A DNA stretch of 36,699 bases, from positions 1 to 36,699 of the IMG/VR virus record IMGVR_UViG_3300003322_001030, one strand, 5' to 3'. The position numbers and the translations under genes are program-made. Positions within the stretch are counted from its first letter, which is position 1, and every line of letters begins with the position of its first letter. Origin of the DNA: a virus. Shown here in pieces: positions 1 through 7,863 of the stretch. The notes under the pieces were generated by a model that saw nothing but the letters and a program-made list of their open reading frames with translations, did not search any database and had not been told where the DNA came from.

Positions 1-24
1 GTTCGAGTCCCTCCAGGCCTACCA
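1..24 (+). tRNA. 3' end of a tRNA gene (probably tRNA-Ile), cut by the window edge
   Basis: The first bases read as a T-loop (TTCGAGT), the 3' strand of the T-stem (CCCTC), an acceptor 3' strand (CAGGCCT), discriminator A and an encoded CCA. The end CAGGCCTACCA is what I recall for E. coli tRNA-Ile(GAT), so isoleucine is a reasonable guess, but the anticodon is outside the window. An integrase gene reading toward this tRNA end is the usual arrangement at a prophage attachment site. Confidence 0.75.
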
Positions 25-28
25 ATTC
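1..28. other. putative attL at tRNA 3' end
   Basis: Temperate phages with tyrosine integrases commonly insert into the 3' end of tRNA genes and restore the tRNA sequence. The integrase gene ends about 75 bases from this tRNA end and is the first gene of the phage. The matching attR copy would lie beyond the right edge of the window, so the core cannot be delimited here. The boundaries given are nominal. Confidence 0.55.
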
Positions 29-65
29 CTCTAATTTCCGCATTGAAAATAATTACTTACGGAAG

Positions 66-101
66 GTTTGACAGTCGGGTTTGACAGCGTTTGTTCGCTG
101 T
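66..101. repeat. direct repeat GTTTGACAG x2 and small inverted repeat between att and int
   Basis: GTTTGACAG occurs at 66-74 and 79-87, a 13-base period. The inverted pair ACAGCG (84-89) and CGCTGT (96-101) ends at the integrase stop codon. Direct repeats beside the core are typical of arm-type integrase sites, and the inverted repeat could be a weak terminator for the leftward operon. Both roles are inference. Confidence 0.35.
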
Positions 102-1178
102 TCAGTCTCCCTGGAGCTTCCCGATTGCCGCGCCGGCCAGCTTCGCCTGGGCGACGCTTCGGGTGTAGCGCTCGACTTCCTTGAGCGTCTTGTGGCCGGA
201 GACTGCCTGCATTTCGTGCGGGGTGCAGCCAGCCTCGGCCAGGCGGCGATTGCCTGCCTTGCGTAGGCCGTGAGGGGTGCAGCCCTTTAGACCGGCCTGT
301 TCGGCCGATTGCCGGAACCACTTGGTGAAGCCTGCCTCGGTGAACGGCCGGCCCCATTCGGTCAGCATGTAGGTGAGGTTTTCCTTGGGCTGAAGATCCA
401 AGGCGGCCTTGAGATCTGGGTGGAGCGGGATGATCAGCTCTACGGTCCCTCCTCCCTTCGTCTGGGTGAAGTGCAGCGCATCGACCTGCACGAGCGCATT
501 GTCGCGCCGCAGTGGGATCATCCGACGATGTTGGCGACCAAGGCGCACCACGTCGGAGCGGCGAACCAGGGTGTAGAGCAACAGGGCGAGCGCAAGGCGT
601 TCCTTGGACCCTTCGGGCCAGAAGGCCTCGAACTGCTCGATGTCGGCATCGGTCCAGGGCCGGAACCCGGCTCCCTCCTTCGGCAGCTTGACGTCGGCGA
701 AGGGGTTCATGCTGACCAGGTTGCGCGCCTTACCTACCGTCCAGACCGTACGGAGGCGTTTGATCAGATTCCTCGTCGCACCGGGCTTACTCTTCCCGTT
801 GTCGATGATCTGGTAGGCGTGGCGGCTCTGGACGCCGCGCGCCGGCAGATCGCCATATCGTACGCCGCTCTTGCCGATCGTGTCGCGGAACCGGTCCAGC
901 ATCGGCCGGTAGGTCTTATGGGTTGCCGGGTCCAGTTCCTTCCAGTCCGACGACTGGTAGTAGGCGACGATCAAGGCGTCGATCGATCCGGGCTTGATCT
1001 TTCGCTGACCGACCGCGGCCTTCGTCTCGTGCGCGGCCTGATACGCGGCCATGAACTCTTCTGAGCCTGGATCTCCCGGCAAGGCGATGCGGACGTGCCC
1101 GGGGCGGCGGTAGTAGTGGCGAACCCGGCCGTGACGATCCTTGAAGCGCTGGACATAGAGCAGCGTAAGGGCGGTCAT
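102..1178 (-). CDS. int: tyrosine-type phage integrase
   Basis: A 358-residue tyrosine recombinase that would integrate and excise the prophage at the tRNA. The catalytic set is visible: Arg near residue 206 in TLVRRSDVVRL, His303 and Arg306 in PHGLRK, His329 in SGHKT, and nucleophile Tyr338 in ERYTR. The N-terminal 60 residues are a short arm-binding type region, followed by a core-binding domain (about 65-165) and the catalytic domain. Length is normal for the family. The ATG at 1178 overlaps the stop codon of the upstream gene by one base (TAATG), so this is the last gene of the long leftward operon. It reads toward the tRNA fragment, as expected for int beside attL. Confidence 0.95.
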   Translation of the reverse strand: MTALTLLYVQRFKDRHGRVRHYYRRPGHVRIALPGDPGSEEFMAAYQAAHETKAAVGQRKIKPGSIDALIVAYYQSSDWKELDPATHKTYRPMLDRFRDTIGKSGVRYGDLPARGVQSRHAYQIIDNGKSKPGATRNLIKRLRTVWTVGKARNLVSMNPFADVKLPKEGAGFRPWTDADIEQFEAFWPEGSKERLALALLLYTLVRRSDVVRLGRQHRRMIPLRRDNALVQVDALHFTQTKGGGTVELIIPLHPDLKAALDLQPKENLTYMLTEWGRPFTEAGFTKWFRQSAEQAGLKGCTPHGLRKAGNRRLAEAGCTPHEMQAVSGHKTLKEVERYTRSVAQAKLAGAAIGKLQGD

Positions 1179-1381
1179 TAGAAGGCGTCGTCACACAGTT
1201 GCTCGGCGGAGCCATCAGGTAGCGCGTTCGGCGGGGTCGCCGTCAAGTCCTCGGGCGTGGCCTCGGTGATGTGGATGGCGCCGTCGCGGCCGATCCAGAC
1301 GTGCGGACGCAAGCCGGCGGCCTTCGCCGCCCGGATGGCCCGGGTCACGTCGTTCTGGCGGAAGCTGCGGACGGCGCCCAT
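1178..1381 (-). CDS. small conserved-type protein upstream of int
   Basis: A 67-residue protein directly upstream of and coupled to int. It begins with a basic helix-rich stretch (QNDVTRAIRAAKAAGL) followed by a beta segment (HVWIGRDGAIHI). Small proteins of this pattern are often found next to integrases in alphaproteobacterial prophages; I know of no assigned function. An excisionase or directionality role is possible from position alone. It has no recognisable AlpA/Xis wing motif. Confidence 0.7.
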   Translation of the reverse strand: MGAVRSFRQNDVTRAIRAAKAAGLRPHVWIGRDGAIHITEATPEDLTATPPNALPDGSAEQLCDDAF

Positions 1382-1385
1382 CTGA

Positions 1386-1646
1386 TTAGGCCTCGCCTTC
1401 GGTCGACTTGACCGGGTCGATGTAAGCGCGGGCAGGGCTAATGACCAAAATGTCCTTTATCTTGGTGTCCAGCGACAAGCCGGCGAACAGCCAGAGCTGT
1501 TCGAGCAAGTGTCGTTGCTCGGCCGCTGCCCAGAACCGGCGGGAAATCTCCAGCTCGCGCCAGACTGCCCGCATCCACGTCCGGGCGCTGGACCAGCGAT
1601 AGGGGCGGCGTCGGGCCCGGCGATTGGCGGTGCGAAGCGTGGGCAC
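1386..1646 (-). CDS. hypothetical protein, arginine-rich N-terminus
   Basis: An 86-residue protein I do not recognise. The first 25 residues are strongly basic (TANRRARRRPYR), then comes an amphipathic, tryptophan-rich middle (MRAVWRELEISRRFWAAAEQ). The start is GTG at 1646, one base after the TAG stop of the upstream gene, with GGAG seven bases before it. An internal ATG at the MRAVW segment is an alternative start and would remove the basic tail. Position in the leftward early operon suggests a phage accessory role. Confidence 0.55.
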   Translation of the reverse strand: MPTLRTANRRARRRPYRWSSARTWMRAVWRELEISRRFWAAAEQRHLLEQLWLFAGLSLDTKIKDILVISPARAYIDPVKSTEGEA

Positions 1647-1647
1647 G

Positions 1648-1938
1648 CTACAGCTCCATCCAGACGAAGGCGTCGCCGAAGACGGCGCCGCCCTTGCGCA
1701 GTTCGTGAAGACCCTCGTCCATGGCGCGAGCCATTTCGATGGTGCAGATGGTGGTGCGGGCCGCGTGGCTGATCGTGACCCGCTTCCAGCGCGTCATGCT
1801 GATACCGGCCGTGCCCTTATCGGGCCACCAAGCGGTCGTGCCGCGCAGCTTTGGGTGCAGTCCTGCCGCTGTGAAGCCAGCCTGGATCGCCCCGGCTCGA
1901 TCGGCGAAGATGACGATCTCGTTGTTCGGTGCGGTCAA
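1648..1938 (-). CDS. hypothetical protein
   Basis: A 96-residue protein of unknown function with tryptophan pairs (TAWWPDK, FVWMEL) and an acidic C-terminal half. The chosen start is TTG at 1938: it overlaps the upstream TGA in a TTGA junction and has a good GGAG six bases upstream, better than any internal ATG. This implies translational coupling to the HTH gene upstream. No domain is recognisable. Confidence 0.6.
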   Translation of the reverse strand: MTAPNNEIVIFADRAGAIQAGFTAAGLHPKLRGTTAWWPDKGTAGISMTRWKRVTISHAARTTICTIEMARAMDEGLHELRKGGAVFGDAFVWMEL

Positions 1939-2339
1939 GGGAGCGCTCCATCAAGCGCTTCGAGCCGCGCCTCACGCCTCGCGAGCGTGCGGAGCCGCCC
2001 CGTGATGGTGTTCGGCAGGCGAGGCGGGGTGAAGCGGCGGCCGATAGCTGTCGGCGTCAGCCCTTCGGCCTCCGCCTCGAGGAGCACCTTGTCGTCGGCC
2101 TCGGTGAAGCGGCGGATGGGGCGGCCGTTGCGAATATAGGTGGTGGCCTCGCTGGGGATCGAGGTGACGATCGGCGTGTGCCCCGCCCGTTCGGCGCCCT
2201 CGCGCAGCAGAGCCCAGCTTACGGACCCGAGAGAGCACCCGATCGACTGAGCAATGCGGGCCTGGCTCCAGCCTTTCTCAATCCGCAACGTGACGATGCG
2301 GTCGATTTCAGCCCGGGTAAGGTTTGGTCGCTTAGCCAT
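1935..2339 (-). CDS. helix-turn-helix DNA-binding protein
   Basis: A 134-residue protein starting MAKRPNLTRAEID. The first 45 residues hold a clear resolvase/Sigma70-like helix-turn-helix (GWSQARIAQSIGCSLGSVSWAL). The C-terminal 60 residues form a second, SANT/Myb-like three-helix unit (RFTEADDKVLLEAEAEGLTPTAIGRRF) followed by a basic tail. Two DNA-binding units in tandem suggest a regulator or site-specific DNA-binding factor of the early operon. I prefer the ATG at 2339 over the upstream in-frame start because the extension is a low-complexity arginine stretch; the ATG overlaps the upstream stop by eight bases. Confidence 0.7.
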   Translation of the reverse strand: MAKRPNLTRAEIDRIVTLRIEKGWSQARIAQSIGCSLGSVSWALLREGAERAGHTPIVTSIPSEATTYIRNGRPIRRFTEADDKVLLEAEAEGLTPTAIGRRFTPPRLPNTITGRLRTLARREARLEALDGALP

Positions 2340-2751
2340 TCGCCGTCTCCGGCGAACGGTATTCGGCCGGGAAGAACCCGCGCGCACCCTTCAGGGGCAT
2401 GAAGGGCAGCGGCCGGACATTGGCCAGCACGAAGCCGAAGCGGCCCATGAACCACGGCGAGCTGTGATGCTCGACGCAGTCGACCAGATCGGCCACGCCG
2501 ACGATGCCGCCGCGATGGATAGCCTCGAGGCCGACATTCGTCAGCCAGGGTCCGATCAGGGATGAGGACTGAACGAAGCTGGTGAAGTCTCTGATCTCGA
2601 CCTGGGTCAGGCCGCTTGAGGCATGGATCAGGATGGGGCCGCGACGGTGGGTTCGCCAGGACCGGTTCTCGATGTCCTTGCCGCCGTGGGTGATCGCGTA
2701 GGCCCAGGGCTGGCGGATCGACAGGGCGACTCTGGGGAGTGCGCTACTCAT
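2332..2751 (-). CDS. ASCH-domain protein
   Basis: A 139-residue protein with the ASCH (PUA-like) signature: ALSIRQPWAYAITHGGKDIENRSW near the N-terminus, then ILIHASSG and the central GIVGVADLVDC strand, ending with GARGFFP. ASCH proteins have an RNA- or modified-base-binding beta-barrel; several cleave or read modified nucleosides, and they are common in phages. The target here is unknown. ATG at 2751 gives the usual family N-terminus; ATG at 2760 is three residues longer and equally possible. It overlaps the neighbours on both sides. Confidence 0.85.
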   Translation of the reverse strand: MSSALPRVALSIRQPWAYAITHGGKDIENRSWRTHRRGPILIHASSGLTQVEIRDFTSFVQSSSLIGPWLTNVGLEAIHRGGIVGVADLVDCVEHHSSPWFMGRFGFVLANVRPLPFMPLKGARGFFPAEYRSPETANG

Positions 2752-3181
2752 CGCTCTCATACCCCTTCAGCTCGGCATAGGCGGCCATCGCCGCGGCGAC
2801 GTCGCCGGAGGCCGAGGCGGCCTCCGCCTTGGCGATCGACGCGGTCATCAAGGTGACGATGGAGGCGACCTCCGGCCGCTCGGCCGAGACGTCGCGCCAG
2901 CGGTCGCGGAAGGCGGCGACGCGGGAAATCTCGCGCGCCAGCTCGGCGGTCACGCTGGTCTCGGCGACGGGGCTCCACTGGCATTCGGCGCCGCGAACGA
3001 CCCGGCCGTCGACCAGCATGATGATCGTCTCGAACGGCGCCTCGGCGTCGTCGCGAAGCACTTTGCCGGCGATCGCTCGCTCGCCGTCAGCGCCGTAGCG
3101 GAACAGGACGCGGCAGGAGCGGCCGGAATGGTTGGTCTGCCGGGGCCAGCGGCCGGGGCGGACGTTGGGGTGCATGCCCAT
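2744..3181 (-). CDS. hypothetical phage protein
   Basis: A 145-residue protein with no family I recognise. The N-terminal third is basic and beta-rich (VLFRYGADGERAIAGKVLRDD), the middle has WSPVAETSVTAELAREISR, and the C-terminal 60 residues form one long alanine-rich helix (KAEAASASGDVAAAMAAYAELKGYE). It starts two bases after the exonuclease stop and overlaps the ASCH gene, so it is part of the same transcript. A structural or scaffold-like helix role is only a guess. Confidence 0.65.
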   Translation of the reverse strand: MGMHPNVRPGRWPRQTNHSGRSCRVLFRYGADGERAIAGKVLRDDAEAPFETIIMLVDGRVVRGAECQWSPVAETSVTAELAREISRVAAFRDRWRDVSAERPEVASIVTLMTASIAKAEAASASGDVAAAMAAYAELKGYESDE

Positions 3182-3183
3182 GC

Positions 3184-4719
3184 TCAGTCCACCGTCGCGA
3201 TGTCATTGCGGGCGAGCCAGCCTTCGCGGCTATCGCCTAACCGCGCGTCGAGTTGCTCAACGGTCTCGGGCCACAGGTGCATGTCATGGGCGAGACGGTT
3301 GTAGGTCGTCAGCCACCATGAGCGCGTGGTTTCATCGGGATGCTTGTAACCGAGGATCTCGGCGGCATGCATGAGGTGAAGCTGGAAGTGGTGGGGCAGA
3401 GCGTCCAGCTCTCGGAGGTACTGGCTGACGATGTTGTCCATGAATGGCCCCCAATCACTCCCGGCTTGCTCGACGGCAGCGACCACCTCTTCATCGGTGG
3501 GGCAGGGCTGTGTGAGCCTACGACCGGGGAGTAGGGCGTCGTAACGGATGTGCGCCCAGTACAGGTCGATGCTGGGGCCGGTGAACGACCCGCCGCCGAG
3601 CTGATAGGGGGTTCTGAACGCGGCGCGCTCGAACGAGCCGAGCAGGACGCACCGGCGCAGCCATCGAACCAGCATCTTCGTTGGTCCGTACTTGGGCGAA
3701 CCGTCCGGACCCCGGATGGCGGTCAGTAGGACCGTCTGCTGCATAAGCGGAAGGGCGTGCGTCCAGGCCTGGGTGACGGGCAGGTTGATAGTCGCCGCCA
3801 GAGCGCTTTCGACTTGATCGGCAAGTTGCCGATAGGTGTCGACTACACCCTCATTGTACTGCTTATCGGGGTCGCCCTGCGCTTCGTAGTTTTCGTCGTA
3901 GTGCGCTTGGATGTCGTCGGCTTGCTTCCGCCAGCTAAAGGCGAGGCGACGTATGGCGGGCGCATCAAGGCTTATATCGCCTTCGATCTGAACGTCGGGC
4001 GTCATCACGACTTTGCCGGTCTCTGTGTCGAGCGCGGCGGGCGAGGGCCGTTCGAATGCGTCCTCCCGTCCCCGGATCATGTGGATGACCGCATCGACCT
4101 GGTCGGGGTTCAGAGTTTTGCCGGCCAGCAGCATTTCCGGCACGTCGGCCAGCCATGCGAACAGCGTTCGCTGCGCGTCGCTGTTGCGCACGGCGCGCAG
4201 GCCGAGGCGACGGAAGCTTTCCTGCACGTCGCGCGCCTCGGTGCGGGCGTCGTCGATCGCGATGTGGTGCGTCCCCTGGTGCTTGGTGACGGTGACGCCG
4301 CCCATCTCGTAGGCGGTGCGGGTGTCGCGCCCGACGTTGTAGCGCCAGGGCGGCGTCAGGCCGGCGGCGCGATAGGCGGCGTTCAGCAGCGGCAAGTCGT
4401 AGTCCTTGCCTTGGCCCCAAAGCCGGGAGCCCTCGTGCTTGACCCAGAACGCCGAGAAGGCGGTCAGCACCTCGACCAGCGGGCGCGGGTTGATCTTGAG
4501 GGCGGCGTAGGCCTCGGCCCGCTCCGGCTTCTGCCACCAGGCGACCGTCTCCGGATCCTTGATCAGGCCGACGGCGAGGCAGCTTTCCTCGTCGATCGTC
4601 ATGTAGAACTCGTCGCCCAGCTCGTCGCCGTGCGGATCGAAGACAACGGCGCCCAGGGACGAAATGACGGAGCCGGGCGTGTTGCCCATGGTCTCCTCAT
4701 CGACAACGATATGCGTCAT
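3184..4719 (-). CDS. DEDDh 3'-5' exonuclease fused to a large C-terminal domain
   Basis: A 511-residue protein in two parts. Residues 1-175 are a DnaQ-like (DEDDh) exonuclease: Asp7 and Glu9 in VVDEETMG, Asp108 in GKDYDLPLL, and His152 with Asp157 in HHIAIDDARTEARDV. Phage relatives of this type (Rv2179c-like) act on RNA or single-stranded DNA ends. Residues about 190-511 are not exonuclease: they contain LPLMQQTVLLTAIRGPDG, LVRWLRRCVLLGSF, GGGSFTGPSID, LPHHFQLHLMHAAEILGYKHP and EQLDARLGD. I remember this second block as a free-standing hypothetical protein in alphaproteobacterial prophages, so this may be a natural fusion; its role is unknown. ATG at 4719 is one base from the upstream stop. 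Confidence 0.85.
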   Translation of the reverse strand: MTHIVVDEETMGNTPGSVISSLGAVVFDPHGDELGDEFYMTIDEESCLAVGLIKDPETVAWWQKPERAEAYAALKINPRPLVEVLTAFSAFWVKHEGSRLWGQGKDYDLPLLNAAYRAAGLTPPWRYNVGRDTRTAYEMGGVTVTKHQGTHHIAIDDARTEARDVQESFRRLGLRAVRNSDAQRTLFAWLADVPEMLLAGKTLNPDQVDAVIHMIRGREDAFERPSPAALDTETGKVVMTPDVQIEGDISLDAPAIRRLAFSWRKQADDIQAHYDENYEAQGDPDKQYNEGVVDTYRQLADQVESALAATINLPVTQAWTHALPLMQQTVLLTAIRGPDGSPKYGPTKMLVRWLRRCVLLGSFERAAFRTPYQLGGGSFTGPSIDLYWAHIRYDALLPGRRLTQPCPTDEEVVAAVEQAGSDWGPFMDNIVSQYLRELDALPHHFQLHLMHAAEILGYKHPDETTRSWWLTTYNRLAHDMHLWPETVEQLDARLGDSREGWLARNDIATVD

Positions 4720-4720
4720 C

Positions 4721-5041
4721 TCAGGCGGCCTTTCCGAGGGTGGGGAGGTTGGGAGCGATCGCGTGCAGGGCCGCCTGGAGGGCGCGCCAGTCGCGGCCGT
4801 TGAGGAAGGCCCAGCCGAGGTAGCGGCTGCGTCCGCCGGGGTCGGTGGCGAATAGCGACACGCCCGGCCGGGGCTGTTCCTCGCCGAAGACGCAGACGCC
4901 AGCGTCGAAGCCCTGGAGGCTGTCGCTCCCCCGCAGGCGCTGGATGCGGCGCGCCAGCGACGGCAAGCTGTCGAACTTCATCGGCTTGCACGTGGGTTCG
5001 GTGGGCTTCGCGACGAGGGCGAAGCGAATGTCTTGGTCCAT
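4721..5041 (-). CDS. hypothetical protein
   Basis: A 106-residue protein starting MDQDIRFALVAKPTEPTC. The start at 5041 has GGAGA eight bases upstream and is preferred to an upstream in-frame start without one. It shows a beta-rich first half (GFDAGVCVFGEE) and an amphipathic C-terminal helix (GRDWRALQAALHAIAPNL). Function unknown. It ends one base before the exonuclease start, suggesting they are co-translated. Confidence 0.6.
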   Translation of the reverse strand: MDQDIRFALVAKPTEPTCKPMKFDSLPSLARRIQRLRGSDSLQGFDAGVCVFGEEQPRPGVSLFATDPGGRSRYLGWAFLNGRDWRALQAALHAIAPNLPTLGKAA

Positions 5042-5142
5042 TCGAATTCTCCGGAATGCGGCCAGTTCGCCAGCGAGGATCTCGCCGCGACGGGCCGTGA
5101 TGAGAGGGCAGGGCGACCAGGGGCCGGGGACGGCTGGGCGCA

Positions 5143-5262
5143 TCACGAGCGGCCCAGAAGGCGCGCCAGGGCCTCGGCGATCAGGGCTCCGCCCTTGATC
5201 ACGGCGAACCAGGCCAGTCCGTTGAGGGCGGCCATCACAGGCCAGCGGGGCGCGCGTCGCAT
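5143..5262 (-). CDS. small single-pass membrane protein
   Basis: A 39-residue protein that begins with basic residues (MRRAPRW), followed by one hydrophobic segment (VMAALNGLAWFAVIKGGALIAEAL) and a short basic end. The start is nested inside the end of the upstream gene. A single transmembrane helix with a cytoplasmic positive start fits an inner-membrane peptide, but it is short and far from the lysis genes, so I do not call it a holin. The 100 bases downstream (5042-5142) hold nothing I recognise. Confidence 0.4.
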   Translation of the reverse strand: MRRAPRWPVMAALNGLAWFAVIKGGALIAEALARLLGRS

Positions 5263-5486
5263 GACCGGCCTCCCTCGAGGGCGCCGATCACGGCGTGCGC
5301 CATGGCCAGGTGTTCGGCGGCGATCTTGGCCGCCACCTCCACGCACAGGGCGAACCGGTCGATGCGAACGCCGTTCGCGGGCTGGCGTCGCTGTTCAGCG
5401 CGCAGAGTGCTGGCCCAGCCGTCGGAGATGGCGACGTAGCGCTCGGCCTCGCGCACGTGATGGGTGACGACGTCGACCGGGGTCAT
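5235..5486 (-). CDS. hypothetical helical protein
   Basis: An 83-residue, mostly helical protein (MTPVDVVTHHVREAERYVAI, then CVEVAAKIAAEHLAMAHAVIGALEGG). The ATG overlaps the stop of the ParB-like gene as ATGA, a strong sign of coupling to it. Its reading frame contains one copy of the 15-bp palindrome GCGAACGCCGTTCGC (5364-5378). No function can be assigned. Confidence 0.55.
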   Translation of the reverse strand: MTPVDVVTHHVREAERYVAISDGWASTLRAEQRRQPANGVRIDRFALCVEVAAKIAAEHLAMAHAVIGALEGGRSCDARPAGL

Positions 5487-7660
5487 TGGCGTCCCCATTC
5501 GACCAGGAGTGCGCCGTCACGGCCGTTGAGGAAGATTTCCTCGTACTGGCCGCTGTCGGCCAGGACTTGACCAAGTTCGCGAGCGTCAACCTCGCTTTCG
5601 AAGGCGGCCGAGCTGTAGACGCCATCCTGTTGGCGAGCGAACGTCAGCAGGAAGTTGCGCTGCCGGGCGAGGATCTCGCCGACGTCCAGGCCGCCATCGT
5701 CGTCGTCGAGGGCCTCGGCGCGGTCAGCCGGTTCCTCAGCCGTCGGTGTCTCGCGCTCCGCCTTCGGCGCGGGCGGCACGGTCAGCCAGCTCGTGTAGTA
5801 CCGAAGGCCCGAGGCCTCGTGTTCGATCAGCTTGTCGCGAGGCAGCGTCTCTTCGTGCGTCCCCTCCAGGCGTTCGTCATCGACGGCCTCGACCAGATCC
5901 CAAGCCGCCTGGGTGGGCACGCAGATGAAGCCGGTTCCGCTGGCGGCCTGGATGAACATGATCAGGCGCTTGATCGCCAGGCCGTTGGCGGCCAGGGCGT
6001 CGCGGCTGGAGGCGAAGTCGCTCGCCACCTTGGCTCCGCGCAACTGGCCGCCGCGGGCCTCGACGCCTTCCTTGGTGGTCTTGTGGATCACCTCGACCAG
6101 GGCGAGGTATTCCGGATCCTTCAGGCCGTGGGCGCCGCCGGCGGGCAGGGCGGGTTCGGGCGGCAAAGGTGCGGGCGCCGCAGCGCGGAGGGCGGCCTCA
6201 CGCGCCGCGTCGCTGTCGAGCGCGGCCGGGACCTTCTGGGCCTGGTCGTTGACCTCGCGCACGGCGGCGGCGAAGTCGTCGCGCGGCGGCGGGCGGATAT
6301 CGGGCTGGACCTGAAGCCCGACCAGGTGCTCCGGCGTCTCCGGCTCGGCCGGGGTGGGCGCGGGGGCGGGCGGCAGGGTGGGCTTGGGCGGCTTCAGGAA
6401 GGTCGTGCCGTACGCGTCTCCGTCCTTGCGCAGTTGCTCGCCGAAGGCTCCGAGGACCTCGACCCGAAGATCCGTGACCCAGCTCAGCAGAGCCTCGCCG
6501 GCGATCTTACCGTCGCCCGCCCCGATCTGCTCTCGGATCCACGCCTCGGCCAGTGGCGTGATCGCCGCCAGGACGTCGCCGCCCGCTCGGTCGTCGACTA
6601 CCAGACCCAGGGTTTCGGCACTGGACCAATGGCCGCCCCCGGGCGGAACTGAAATCCGCGTCAGACCGGTGATGCGCCCGGCGCCGACGAACTCGCCGTT
6701 GGGTGTGCGGTGAAGGGCGTTGACGTCGTCGAAGGCCTTGAGCGCCAGCTCGGCGACCAGCAGGGTCAGGCGGTCGCGTTTCTCCAGCGCCGTGATGTGC
6801 TTGGCCACGGTGACGGTGTCGCGCAGGTCTTCCCAGGTGAAGGTGCGCTTGATTGTCTCGTTCTTGGCCTTGGCCGCCCGATAGGCGCGCTCGCTTTCGA
6901 CATAGCGGGCCTTGTCCTCGGCGCTCGCGCCCTTGGCCACTTTGAGGCAGATCTGGACGAACCGGTCGGTGCGGTTGTTGCCGATCATCCTGGTCAGTTG
7001 CTTGACCGTGCGATGATGACGCTCGTGCAGCAGCAGCAAGCCCTCGGCGATCTCCAGGTTGTTCAGGTCGGCCCGTTGCAGGTTCTCGACCAGGCCAGCC
7101 TCGAGGAACTCGGCCGGATCGCCCTGATGGATCGCCAGGACCTCGACATGGTCGGCTGGCCAGGTCCCGCGTTCGATCAGGCGGCCCCATGCGCGGACCC
7201 GCCGCTCGCCCATAACCAGCCGCCAGCGCCCGTCGACCGACCGTACGCGCGGCTTCTGCAGGATGCCTTTTTCGGCGATGCTGTCGGCGAATTCGTCGAT
7301 GATCGCGGCTTCGAGGCCGGTGTCGGTGCGGGCGTTATCGGGGTCAAATTCGATTTCGTCGAAGCGAAGAGCGACGTGCCCGGCCGGCGGGGCCTCGTCA
7401 ACGCGTAAGTTGCCTGCCGCTCGGTCCAGCGCTGCGACGGCTTGTTCGCCTGCCTCGGTCAGCCGGATCGGCTCGCGAGCGATCAGGTCTTCGGCCTCAA
7501 GGATCTTGAGAGATTTGGACAGATTGGACAGGTCGCGGCCCGTCTCGCCGGCAAGCCAGCTTGGTGTTGACGCCTCCTCGCGCTTGATCGCGCGCAGCAG
7601 GCTTTCATTCTGGAGGATCAGGCTGGTCAGGCCGTGGGCCTGTGCGGTCGCGGTGGACAT
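5483..7660 (-). CDS. ParB/Srx-fold protein with N-terminal winged helix
   Basis: A 725-residue ParB-like protein. Residues 10-80 look like a winged helix of MarR type (SNLSKSLKILEAEDLIAREPIRLTEAG). Residues 96-200 are the ParB N-terminal domain with GERRVR at 151-156 and ENLQR at 192-196, the motifs that bind CTP in ParB. Residues 200-300 are the helix-turn-helix part (LNNLEIAEGLLLLHER, LTRMIGNNRTDRFVQICLK). The rest is proline- and alanine-rich linker (about 430-510) plus a C-terminal globular region of unknown fold. No ParA is nearby, so plasmid-like partition is unlikely; phage ParB-like proteins may regulate transcription or process DNA. The start has GGAG eight bases upstream. Confidence 0.85.
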   Translation of the reverse strand: MSTATAQAHGLTSLILQNESLLRAIKREEASTPSWLAGETGRDLSNLSKSLKILEAEDLIAREPIRLTEAGEQAVAALDRAAGNLRVDEAPPAGHVALRFDEIEFDPDNARTDTGLEAAIIDEFADSIAEKGILQKPRVRSVDGRWRLVMGERRVRAWGRLIERGTWPADHVEVLAIHQGDPAEFLEAGLVENLQRADLNNLEIAEGLLLLHERHHRTVKQLTRMIGNNRTDRFVQICLKVAKGASAEDKARYVESERAYRAAKAKNETIKRTFTWEDLRDTVTVAKHITALEKRDRLTLLVAELALKAFDDVNALHRTPNGEFVGAGRITGLTRISVPPGGGHWSSAETLGLVVDDRAGGDVLAAITPLAEAWIREQIGAGDGKIAGEALLSWVTDLRVEVLGAFGEQLRKDGDAYGTTFLKPPKPTLPPAPAPTPAEPETPEHLVGLQVQPDIRPPPRDDFAAAVREVNDQAQKVPAALDSDAAREAALRAAAPAPLPPEPALPAGGAHGLKDPEYLALVEVIHKTTKEGVEARGGQLRGAKVASDFASSRDALAANGLAIKRLIMFIQAASGTGFICVPTQAAWDLVEAVDDERLEGTHEETLPRDKLIEHEASGLRYYTSWLTVPPAPKAERETPTAEEPADRAEALDDDDGGLDVGEILARQRNFLLTFARQQDGVYSSAAFESEVDARELGQVLADSGQYEEIFLNGRDGALLVEWGRQ

Positions 7661-7671
7661 GAGGGCTCCGG

Positions 7672-7863
7672 TCAGACGTGGGCGAAGCGGCTGGCGCGAA
7701 ACCAGCCGGGATGTTCGGGAAAGGCGAGAAGCTGGCCGTCGTCGCTGACCTTCAGGACGCGGGTGATCGCGCCCTCGGCCCAGGGCGCGCGGCCCTTGGG
7801 CAGTTTCAGGCCCGACAGGTCGACTACGCGGGCGGCGTCGCCCTCTCTCCAGCGGCGGCTCAT
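7672..7863 (-). CDS. small hypothetical protein
   Basis: A 63-residue beta-rich protein (DAARVVDLSGLKLPKG, AITRVLKVSDDGQLLAFPEHPGWFRASRF). Its shape suggests a small SH3-like barrel, but no family is recognised. The ATG overlaps the upstream stop as ATGA, and the stop lies eleven bases before the ParB-like start. Confidence 0.6.
   Translation of the reverse strand: MSRRWREGDAARVVDLSGLKLPKGRAPWAEGAITRVLKVSDDGQLLAFPEHPGWFRASRFAHV

Noticed and set aside
5143-5262. Small membrane peptide considered as holin
   Set aside because: It is in the early leftward operon, far from any lysin, and has a single segment with no typical holin context.
5483-7660. ParB-like gene considered as part of a plasmid partition system (phage-plasmid)
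   Set aside because: No ParA gene or parS-like cluster was found nearby, and an integrase with a tRNA attachment site is present.
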